Shown here piece by piece: positions 6,526-11,629 of a DNA stretch of 13,544 bases. The stretch is from Candidatus Curtissbacteria bacterium. Lineage in GTDB: Bacteria; Patescibacteriota; Microgenomatia; Curtissbacterales; GWA2-41-24. The notes beneath the pieces were generated by a model. It was not told the DNA's origin, ran no database searches, and saw nothing but the letters and a program-made list of their open reading frames with translations. The translations under genes and the position numbers were made by a program. Where the stretch lies: positions 1 to 13,544 of the forward strand of contig JACPKK010000033.1 in the NCBI GenBank assembly GCA_016187105.1. Direction: 5' to 3'. Each line of letters begins with the position of its first letter. The stretch's first letter is position 1.

Positions 6526-7863
6526 TAGGTTGTATTCTTCCCCCATCTGCGGTATCAATGCCGAAAGCGCCAGTTTTGTTTTGATGCTTTTTGCAAGTGA
6601 CATTGCCTCACTGCCCTCTCCGTGCACCAAAAAAACCTTTTTTATCCCCCGAATCTTAGAAAGCCAGTTAATCATTTGGGGGTTATCGGCATGGGCGCTG
6701 TAGGAGCCGATTGTCAAAATATTAGCCCGCACCGCGAAGTTTTTGCCGAAAATTTTAACCTTACTATCTCCGTCCAAAAGCCTTCGGCCTAGGGTTCCGG
6801 CGGCCTGATAGCCGACTATAAGAAGCGTATTTTTCGCGTCTTCGATGTATTTTTGCAAATGAAAAAGAATCCTGCCGCCGTTTAACATCCCCGAGCCGGC
6901 AATGATTACTTTTGGGTTGGGAGCCCCGTCGATTTGCTGGGATTCCTCAACCGTTCTGGTCATCGTTACCTGCTCCAAGCCAAAGATGTCCTTGTCGTGC
7001 GCACTGCGCACTTTCCCGTTCAAAAATTCCGGGTACTTCTCAAAAACCTGCGTCACTTTTTGCGCCAGCGGGCTGTCCAAATAAAGTTTTGGCACCTCGC
7101 AATTTTCCGTCTGGCAAAAGTGCTCGATGTCGTGCAAAAGTTCCTGGGTACGCTCAATGGCAAAAGTCGGGATCATTAAAACCCCGTTCTGCCTGACGGT
7201 GTTTTCGATAATCGCATTCAATTTTTCATGGCGCTTGGCAATATCTTCGTGGGTCCGGCCGCCGTATGTCGATTCGCAGATGGCATAATCGGCCGCGCTA
7301 GTTGTGTCCGGCGGCTCCAAAAGTTCCGAAGGGCTGTTGCCAAGGTCGCTTGTGTAAACAAGGGTTTTGCCCTCTCCTTCGATTATTGCCACGGCCGACC
7401 CCAAAATATGCCCGGCATTTTTTAAAGTTAATTTTACCTCTCTGGCAATTTCCAGACTTTCCCCGTAACCGATTGTTTCAAAAAGCTCCATCACTCCATC
7501 GATGTCCGCTTGGCTAAATAGGACCTTTCCTCCACTGCGCCTTGCCTCCTCGCTCATTAGTTTTTCCGTGTCAAAAAGCACAAGACGGGCCAGCTCCTTG
7601 GTTGGCGCCGTTGCATAAACCGTACCGCGGAAGCCCTCTTTGTAAAGCTTTGGCAGTCTTCCGCTGTGGTCCAGGTGCGCGTGGCAGATAATTACGCAGT
7701 CGATTGTCGAAGGGTCGTAAGCAAACGGTTCAAAATTGCGCTCTTCGGCCAGCCTACTTCCCTGAAAAAACCCGCAGTCTAAAAGAATTTTTTTGCCGCC
7801 CGCCTCAAGTAATATATTCGAACCGGTTACTTCTCGGCACGCGCCGTAAAAAATAAGCTTCAC
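6514..7863 (-). CDS. Beta-CASP metallo-beta-lactamase RNase (CPSF73-like)
   Basis: Zinc-dependent RNA nuclease of the beta-CASP group, 449 residues. Metallo-beta-lactamase motifs in order: HAHLDHSG (61-68, ligands H61, H63, D65, H66), AGHILGSA with H152, and TSDLG with D173. Beta-CASP motifs follow: motif A around ESTYGGRTHE (197-206), motif B around PTFAIERTQELL (232-243), SGMLNGGR (324-331), motif C GSYSAHAD with H391, and a late VHGE with H414. No KH domain precedes the catalytic domain. The role is probably RNA processing or decay in the cytosol. The start is GTG at 7863, since the protein's first beta strand (KLIFYGACREVTGSN) follows at once. A good promoter sits 7 nt upstream and no Shine-Dalgarno site is seen. 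Its C-terminal VES and stop are encoded by the heptad repeat. Confidence 0.94.
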   Translation of the reverse strand: MKLIFYGACREVTGSNILLEAGGKKILLDCGFFQGSRLAEERNFEPFAYDPSTIDCVIICHAHLDHSGRLPKLYKEGFRGTVYATAPTKELARLVLFDTEKLMSEEARRSGGKVLFSQADIDGVMELFETIGYGESLEIAREVKLTLKNAGHILGSAVAIIEGEGKTLVYTSDLGNSPSELLEPPDTTSAADYAICESTYGGRTHEDIAKRHEKLNAIIENTVRQNGVLMIPTFAIERTQELLHDIEHFCQTENCEVPKLYLDSPLAQKVTQVFEKYPEFLNGKVRSAHDKDIFGLEQVTMTRTVEESQQIDGAPNPKVIIAGSGMLNGGRILFHLQKYIEDAKNTLLIVGYQAAGTLGRRLLDGDSKVKIFGKNFAVRANILTIGSYSAHADNPQMINWLSKIRGIKKVFLVHGEGSEAMSLAKSIKTKLALSALIPQMGEEYNLVES

Positions 7864-7870
7864 AAATTTT

Positions 7871-7899
7871 AGTATCGGTTATCTGGAAGAATCTATCAA
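7871..7899 (-). promoter_or_regulatory. Predicted leaderless promoter of the beta-CASP RNase gene
   Basis: On the minus strand TTGATA (7899-7894), a 17-nt spacer and GATACT (7876-7871) are followed by 7 nt and the GTG start at 7863. Both boxes match consensus at five of six bases, and the spacing predicts +1 at or next to the start codon. Confidence 0.6.
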
Positions 7900-7908
7900 G
7901 CGCGGGAA

Positions 7909-8226
7909 CTAATTATTATCAAAAGGCGATTCGCCATAATCTTCGGGAAATTCAGGCAACACTCTTCCCCCGTTAGGTGGCAGGCGGCGCCTTTGATACG
8001 CAGCAACCGGGTCAGCTTCCCACCGCTTTCTTGGGGGCGTGTTATTAAACGCTCTTACCTCATCACAATGTATACATTTGCCTTGGGAAAGGGGACCATT
8101 GGGATTTTCTATTTCCCAATGGTGTGGAGTAGTACCATCGGGGCAACAGTGGTTTCTTGGCAAACCTTTGGGCTCGCTGTCGTGTGTCGGATCCAAATCA
8201 AAGCGATGTTTTTCGGGGTTTACCAC
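7909..8226 (-). CDS. Small putative zinc-binding protein, unknown function
   Basis: The 105-residue hydrophilic product is unassigned. Its middle has C27 and C28, H35 and H36 (TPHHWEIENPNGP) and C51 and C54 (GKCIHCDEVRAF), a layout that would suit one zinc ion. The HxWEIE...SQGKCxxC...R.F pattern resembles short zinc-binding modules that I recall from phage and Patescibacteria proteins, but I cannot name a family. The tail is basic and proline-rich. The start is uncertain. Within this open stretch the first start is GTG at 8226, preceded in frame by TAG (8235-8233). Upstream of that stop the same frame is open back to an ATG at 8313 with a better ribosome-binding site, so the gene may be longer and interrupted. 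It ends in TAG and lies 45 bp before the RNase gene's start. Confidence 0.55.
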   Translation of the reverse strand: MVNPEKHRFDLDPTHDSEPKGLPRNHCCPDGTTPHHWEIENPNGPLSQGKCIHCDEVRAFNNTPPRKRWEADPVAAYQRRRLPPNGGRVLPEFPEDYGESPFDNN

Positions 8227-8232
8227 AATACC

Positions 8233-8313
8233 CTACCCTCTACCTCTTTGGCCGCCAGGATTTCTTTGACGTTCCGGCATTTCAGGGAAAAAAGCTTCTG
8301 CCTCTTTATGCAT
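8233..8313 (-). pseudogene. Possible 5' part of the zinc-protein gene, cut by an in-frame TAG
   Basis: An ATG at 8313 opens 26 codons (MHKEAEAFFPEMPER, then a Gly/Arg-rich stretch) that end in TAG at 8235-8233. The frame is the same as that of the downstream protein. A GGAAG sequence six bases before the ATG is a plausible ribosome-binding site, better than anything before the GTG at 8226. It could be the true N terminus separated by a nonsense mutation, or a short upstream ORF. Confidence 0.35.
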
Positions 8314-8361
8314 AGTTTACTTCCGCAGAAATGATTACGTCAAGCATCCTTCACAAGGATT

Positions 8362-8688
8362 TTAATTTTTAGTTTCTCCACTAATGATTATTAGTTTATC
8401 CAAAAGCTGTTTACGGCTAGATCTAGAAAGTAGCGAGTTCAGTTTCTTATCAACTTGACTGAACGGCAAAGTTGCAGATACTCCGATAACTCCTGTGTTT
8501 CTATTTGTTGAAGCAAGAGGTTTGAAGTCCTTAATGTTTAATGTCACTACAATTCTTCCTTGACCAGACGCAATCCTGTGAACTTCCTTGTCTGACAAAC
8601 CTGTTTGGTTGAGATCATCGGCAATGTGTTTAACGTCAAATCTACTATCATCAAGCAGCAGTTTGTGCTTGTGAAACTTGCGTGGCAT
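8362..8688 (-). CDS. DUF5615 PIN-like toxin of a type II toxin-antitoxin pair
   Basis: The 108-residue product resembles PIN-like DUF5615 proteins, thought to be RNase toxins. Matching segments are FDVKHIADDLNQTGLSDKEVHRIA (17-40), RIVVTLNIKDFKPLA (45-59, with D54) and NTGVIGVSATL (64-74). It overlaps the end of the DUF433 gene by 38 nt in another frame, the usual antitoxin-first order. The N terminus looks unusual. Family members normally begin with a strand and LLDEN before a Pro-Arg segment, whereas here MPRKFHKHK comes first and LLLDDS follows (10-15). A lost or rearranged first strand, with its active-site acid, is possible. The family call is fairly sure and activity is not. Confidence 0.8.
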   Translation of the reverse strand: MPRKFHKHKLLLDDSRFDVKHIADDLNQTGLSDKEVHRIASGQGRIVVTLNIKDFKPLASTNRNTGVIGVSATLPFSQVDKKLNSLLSRSSRKQLLDKLIIISGETKN

Positions 8689-8908
8689 AGGGTCTGGATT
8701 CCACTTTGTGAGCTAGTTCATTAATTGCTCCTTTGAGTTTTTGAATACCAACATGGGGATACTGCTTACTTATTTCCTTGAGAGTAAAACCCTCTTTTAA
8801 AAGATAAAGTATTTTAACCACTGGAACTCTGGTACCGGCTATGACGGGAGCACCTCTCATTATTTTTGGATTAGATGTTATATATGTCTTCACAGGGAAA
8901 TTATACAC
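8651..8908 (-). CDS. DUF433 antitoxin
   Basis: The 85-residue product matches the DUF433 helix-turn-helix-like domain: YITSNPKIMRGAPVIAGTRVPVV (9-31) and LLKEGFTLKEISKQYPHV (36-53). DUF433 proteins are the antitoxins paired with DUF5615 PIN-like toxins and probably autoregulate the operon. The longest form starts with GTG at 8908. A second GTG at 8893 gives the more typical N terminus (KTYITSNP) and sits 6 nt after TATAAT, which would make a leaderless start. The C-terminal tail after residue 70 overlaps the toxin reading frame and is outside the domain. Confidence 0.85.
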   Translation of the reverse strand: MYNFPVKTYITSNPKIMRGAPVIAGTRVPVVKILYLLKEGFTLKEISKQYPHVGIQKLKGAINELAHKVESRPYATQVSQAQTAA

Positions 8909-8951
8909 TAATTTACCAAAACTATTTCGTGCAGGATTAACCCTAAGTATA
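8900..8951 (-). promoter_or_regulatory. Candidate promoter elements of the toxin-antitoxin operon
   Basis: Two -10 candidates exist. TATAAT at 8905-8900 is 6 nt before the inner GTG (8893) and predicts a leaderless antitoxin mRNA. The extended -10 TGATATACT (hexamer 8951-8946) would instead give a leader of about 35-40 nt and fit the outer GTG at 8908. Neither has a good -35 box. Confidence 0.35.
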
Positions 8952-8984
8952 TCAAAGGGTCAATTGCGACTACCTCGCGTTATT

Positions 8985-8999
8985 CTCGGTGAAACCGAG
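8985..8999. repeat. Hairpin with GAA triloop 3' of tRNA-Lys
   Basis: CTCGGT (8985-8990), GAA, ACCGAG (8994-8999) is a perfect 6-bp inverted repeat, 10 bp downstream of the tRNA-Lys 3' end on the minus strand. It could aid termination or 3' processing. No clear T-run follows on the minus strand. Confidence 0.6.
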
Positions 9000-9009
9000 T
9001 TAGATTTTG

Positions 9010-9081
9010 TGGGGGCACAGGGACTCGAACCCTGAACCAATCGCTTAAAAGGCGAGTGCTCTACCATTGAGCTATACCCCC
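9010..9081 (-). tRNA. tRNA-Lys (anticodon TTT)
   Basis: The minus strand folds as a full cloverleaf. The acceptor arm is GGGGGTA/TGCCCCC with discriminator A, the D arm is GCTC/GAGC, the anticodon loop is CTTTTAA (anticodon TTT), and the T arm is CAGGG/CCCTG with loop TTCGAGT. The anticodon stem CTCGC/GCGAT has a C-T mismatch at the 27-43 pair. CCA is not encoded; the next bases are CAA. A promoter and two hairpins lie upstream. Confidence 0.95.
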
Positions 9082-9094
9082 AAATCTACGATTT

Positions 9095-9126
9095 GGGGCG
9101 TACGTCGACGAAGTCGACATACCCCC
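9095..9126. repeat. Long hairpin in the tRNA-Lys leader (GAA triloop)
   Basis: GTCGAC (9104-9109), GAA, GTCGAC (9113-9118) forms the core. The stem continues through GTAC/GTAT-type pairs and, after one mismatch, three G-C pairs. On the minus strand the hairpin begins with GGGGGTAT, the same eight bases that start the tRNA. Confidence 0.65.
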
Positions 9127-9143
9127 GAAGCGCGAAGCGCTTC
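9127..9143. repeat. Second leader hairpin with GAA triloop
   Basis: GAAGCGC (9127-9133), GAA, GCGCTTC (9137-9143) is a perfect 7-bp inverted repeat that directly abuts the first hairpin. Confidence 0.7.
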
Positions 9144-9164
9144 TAACACAAGGGTTGAAAGATG

Positions 9165-9193
9165 ATTATATCGGATTTCCAAAATCCCATCAA
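9165..9193 (-). promoter_or_regulatory. Predicted tRNA-Lys promoter
   Basis: On the minus strand TTGATG (9193-9188), 17 nt, TATAAT (9170-9165). The predicted +1 near 9158 leaves a leader of about 77 nt before the tRNA, containing both GAA-triloop hairpins. Confidence 0.55.
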
Positions 9194-9205
9194 CTGTTTT
9201 TTCAC

Positions 9206-9233
9206 TTGACGTTTTCACTAGATTGTCTTTAAA
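9206..9233 (+). promoter_or_regulatory. Candidate promoter of the membrane-protein gene
   Basis: TTGACG (9206-9211) is followed after 16 nt by TTTAAA (9228-9233). The predicted start is about 30 nt before the ATG, leaving room for the strong Shine-Dalgarno site GGAGG (9260-9264, 7 nt from the ATG). Confidence 0.4.
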
Positions 9234-9271
9234 CTGGGTTAACCAAAACTTAAAGGAGAGGAGGTGAAGAA

Positions 9272-9943
9272 ATGAGCTTAGAAGATTTAGGCACAAGCGT
9301 TTCGGCGGCAGTTCTGGGGACTTTTGCCAACTTTATAACCTATTTGCCGGCCTTTATCGGCGGGCTGATCGTTCTTGTGATTGGCCTTGTTGTGGCGGCG
9401 GTTGCCTACAGGGTTATTGTCGGGGTATTAAAGGCAGTCCAGCTTGAGAGGTTTTTGGCCCGCTACGGCATCTCGACAATCGAAGGCAGAAGTGTTGAAT
9501 GGACGGAGATTTTGGCAGAACTGGTGCGCTGGGCAATCATTATTGTCTTTTTAATTCCGACGCTGGCAACATGGAAACTGGATGCTGTCAACAGCGTTCT
9601 CTCCCGTGTGCTCTTGTATATTCCAAACGTAATCGTGGCTGTCGTTCTGGCAATGGTCGGCCTGGTTTTTGCCAAACTGGCCTACCGGATCGCCTATAAC
9701 ACCAGCCGCTCGCTTGGAAGGGACAGCGCTCATGCCGTAGGCCTTGTGGCCAGATGGTCGCTTTTGGTTTTCGTCGCTTTTCTGGTTCTGCACCAACTGG
9801 GCGTAGCCCAAGAACTTCTGCGGATTTTATTTGCCGGAGTTGTCGCCATGCTTGCTCTTGCCGGAGGCCTGGCTTTTGGTTTGGGCGGCCAGAATGCGGC
9901 CAGAACTCTTTTGGATTCTATCTGGGAGAGGTTTAGAAAGTAA
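9272..9943 (+). CDS. Small multi-pass membrane protein with MscS-associated TM helices
   Basis: The 223-residue protein is strongly hydrophobic. Likely membrane segments are around residues 24-50, 84-104, 113-141, 158-176 and 183-206. The last ends in GGLAFGLGGQNAARTLLDSIWERF, like the conserved TM-helix repeat (Pfam TM_helix) next to the pore helix of MscS-type mechanosensitive channels. The soluble beta domain of MscS is absent, so it may be a channel-like scaffold rather than a full channel. The start ATG at 9272 has the best ribosome-binding site of the window (GGAGG, 7-nt spacing), unlike most genes here. It is a single-gene unit between two tRNA loci. Function is not established. Confidence 0.8.
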   Translation: MSLEDLGTSVSAAVLGTFANFITYLPAFIGGLIVLVIGLVVAAVAYRVIVGVLKAVQLERFLARYGISTIEGRSVEWTEILAELVRWAIIIVFLIPTLATWKLDAVNSVLSRVLLYIPNVIVAVVLAMVGLVFAKLAYRIAYNTSRSLGRDSAHAVGLVARWSLLVFVAFLVLHQLGVAQELLRILFAGVVAMLALAGGLAFGLGGQNAARTLLDSIWERFRK

Positions 9944-9972
9944 CATTTGCCTGGAAACGCAGAAAGAAATTA

Positions 9973-9992
9973 AGCACGAAATGTGCTAAAAT
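9973..9992 (+). other. Small hairpin overlapping an extended -10 box
   Basis: AGCAC (9973-9977) and GTGCT (9983-9987) form a 5-bp hairpin followed by AAAATTTGTT. It may act as a weak terminator for the membrane-protein gene. The same bases contain TGCTAAAAT, an extended -10 element (hexamer 9987-9992) that could start a transcript near 9999 running into the tRNA-like element and tRNA-Glu. I cannot tell which reading is correct. Confidence 0.3.
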
Positions 9993-10011
9993 TTGTTCCT
10001 GTGGTTTTTAG

Positions 10012-10093
10012 CGGCTCCATCGTCATTAGGCTCGTTTGCGAGCCGCATGGCTTTGTATCTCGGTTAGGACATTCTAACTTGGAAAGTTAGAAT
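10012..10093 (+). other. Degenerate tRNA-like element upstream of tRNA-Glu
   Basis: The first 13 bases (10012-10024, CGGCTCCATCGTC) are identical to the start of the tRNA-Glu locus at 10141-10153. TCGGTTAGGAC (10060-10070) is identical to the tRNA's D-loop and D-stem region at 10156-10166. Between them, in D-loop position, sit about 35 extra bases with a perfect hairpin GGCTCG-TTTG-CGAGCC (10029-10044). An anticodon-arm-like hairpin follows: ATTCTAACTT-GGA-AAGTTAGAAT (10071-10093), which as a 7-nt loop would show anticodon GGA. No T arm or 3' acceptor strand is visible up to 10140. It may be a decayed tRNA-Glu copy with an insertion, or a structured leader RNA. Confidence 0.55.
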
Positions 10094-10141
10094 TAAACGG
10101 ATCGAAGAATTAAAGAGAATATCGACCAAATTAGCCTTTAC

Positions 10142-10216
10142 GGCTCCATCGTCTATCGGTTAGGACGGGACCCTTTCAAGGTCCAAAGCGGGGTTCGACT
10201 CCCCGTGGAGCCACCA
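10142..10216 (+). tRNA. tRNA-Glu (anticodon TTC)
   Basis: Complete cloverleaf: acceptor GGCTCCA/TGGAGCC, D arm GTC/GAC with loop containing CGGTTAG, anticodon stem GGACC/GGTCC with loop CTTTCAA (anticodon TTC), and T arm CGGGG/CCCCG with loop TTCGACT. The discriminator is A at 10213 and CCA is encoded (10214-10216), unlike the tRNA-Lys in this window. Confidence 0.96.
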
Positions 10217-10225
10217 ATCCCATAG

Positions 10226-10254
10226 TTGAATTAATTCGCGTTTTCTGTTATACT
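10226..10254 (+). promoter_or_regulatory. Predicted promoter of the DEAD-box helicase gene
   Basis: TTGAAT (10226-10231), a 17-nt spacer, then TATACT (10249-10254). The predicted start near 10261 gives a 5' leader of about 180 nt. Confidence 0.6.
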
Positions 10255-10260
10255 AAGTTT

Positions 10261-10441
10261 TAGATTTGCAGATTGAAGCAGTACATCTGCTTAACTTCGA
10301 ATAATTTTTGATTAGACAAGATAAAGATAGTCTATTGTTTTATTTTTACCCAAAGTATCTTTCTCCCTATTCACAAATATAACTCTTAATTAAGTAGAAT
10401 TACTTCTTCAACCTTTTTCTAAAAAACAAACACAATCTTAC
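10261..10441 (+). other. AT-rich 5' leader of the helicase gene
   Basis: No gene is seen here. The stretch holds an inverted repeat GCAGAT (10268-10273)/ATCTGC (10285-10290) and a weaker TAGAC/GTCTA pair near 10313-10334. It ends in a pyrimidine- then A/C-rich tract with no Shine-Dalgarno site before the ATG. Long structured leaders are known on cold-inducible DEAD-box helicase genes, so post-transcriptional control is possible but unproven. Confidence 0.4.
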
Positions 10442-11629
10442 ATGCCGCAAAGATTCAGACCACGGGGAAGCTTTAGACGAAGATTTTCTCCAAGGCCAAG
10501 CGCCAGAACCGACCAGGGCCTTTTATGGGCAATTACGGCCGGCCAGAGCAAAAATATGCCAGGCGATATGCCCGCCCGCAAGGCTTATATCCCCAAACAT
10601 AAATTTGATGATTTTGCTATCAATGAAGGGATCAAGAGAAATATATCCGCCAAAAATTACATTGAACCGACCCCAATCCAGGACCAGGCTATTGAGGCAA
10701 TTTTGGAAGGTAAGGATATTATCGGCATTGCCAACACCGGCACCGGTAAAACCGCCGCGTTTTTAATCCCGCTAATAAATAAAATAGTGAACGACAGGAT
10801 CCAAAACGTCCTTATTGTCGCCCCTACCCGCGAACTGGCTTTGCAAATTCAAGATGAGCTCCAACTGTTTGCCAGAGGGCTTGGTATAAAATCGGCCCTT
10901 TGTATTGGCGGGACGAGCATGAGAAGGCAAAGGGCGGAAATTGCCCACCGGCCTAATTTTGTAATTGGAACACCGGGTAGGATAATCGATCTTGTCCGTC
11001 AAAACTGCCTGCATCTTGGAGGCTTCGGCAGTGTGGTACTCGACGAAACTGACCGTATGGTCGATATCGGCTTTATAAAAGACATTAAGTACTTAATTTC
11101 GCTTCTTCCCCAAAGGCGCCAGTCGCTTTTCTTTTCGGCAACCGTTTCGTCAAAGGTCAAAGAAATTATCCAGACTTTTGTCACCGACCCCATAACCATT
11201 TCGGTAAAGGAAAGGGATACGGTTGAAAATATCAGCCAGGAAATTATTAAAGTTGAATCGGGCAAACAAAAAGTTGACAAACTCCACGACTTATTAATTT
11301 CTGATGGTTTCAATAAGGTATTAATTTTTGGCCGGCCAAAATGGGGTATTCAAAGGCTTTCGGATGAACTTGCCCACCGCGGTTTTAAGGCTGGAGCAAT
11401 TCACGGCAATAAAAGCCAAAGCCAACGGCAAAAAACTCTTGACCAGTTCCGTACAAACCAGATTCAGATACTTCTGGCGACCGATGTTGCGTCTCGCGGG
11501 CTCGATATCGAAGACGTCAGCCATGTCATCAACTACGATATGCCTGCTTCCTATGACGATTACATCCACAGGATCGGCAGGACCGGCCGGGCCGAGAAGA
11601 AAGGTACCGCGTTAACATTTGTCCAATGA
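10442..11629 (+). CDS. DEAD-box ATP-dependent RNA helicase
   Basis: ATP-driven RNA unwinding or remodelling enzyme, 395 residues. The N terminus is basic and Arg/Phe/Gly-rich (RFRPRGSFRRRF, 4-15), suited to RNA binding. Motifs in order: Q motif with F55 and PTPIQ (76-80), motif I ANTGTGKT (97-104), Ia APTREL (127-132), Ib TPGR (177-180), motif II DETD (201-204) in place of DEAD, motif III SAT (232-234), motif V ATDVASRGLDI (346-356) and motif VI HRIGRTGR (376-383). It ends only 12 residues after motif VI, shorter than most family cores, which usually continue for another helix or more. The stop overlaps the next start as ATGA (11626-11629). A long leader precedes it and no Shine-Dalgarno site is visible. 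Confidence 0.95.
   Translation: MPQRFRPRGSFRRRFSPRPSARTDQGLLWAITAGQSKNMPGDMPARKAYIPKHKFDDFAINEGIKRNISAKNYIEPTPIQDQAIEAILEGKDIIGIANTGTGKTAAFLIPLINKIVNDRIQNVLIVAPTRELALQIQDELQLFARGLGIKSALCIGGTSMRRQRAEIAHRPNFVIGTPGRIIDLVRQNCLHLGGFGSVVLDETDRMVDIGFIKDIKYLISLLPQRRQSLFFSATVSSKVKEIIQTFVTDPITISVKERDTVENISQEIIKVESGKQKVDKLHDLLISDGFNKVLIFGRPKWGIQRLSDELAHRGFKAGAIHGNKSQSQRQKTLDQFRTNQIQILLATDVASRGLDIEDVSHVINYDMPASYDDYIHRIGRTGRAEKKGTALTFVQ

Noticed and set aside
8233..8235. Genome-wide recoding of TAG as a sense codon
   Set aside because: The same gene ends with TAG at 7909-7911, and no other conserved gene in the window needs TAG readthrough.
10012..10140. T-box riboswitch or complete tRNA-Ser (GGA)
   Set aside because: No T-box motif, antiterminator or downstream amino-acid gene is visible, and the segment has no T arm or matching acceptor 3' strand.
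9206..10216. Integrated mobile element using the tRNA genes as attachment sites
   Set aside because: No integrase or transposase is present, and the 13-base repeat next to tRNA-Glu brackets only 130 bp and is better explained as a partial tRNA copy.
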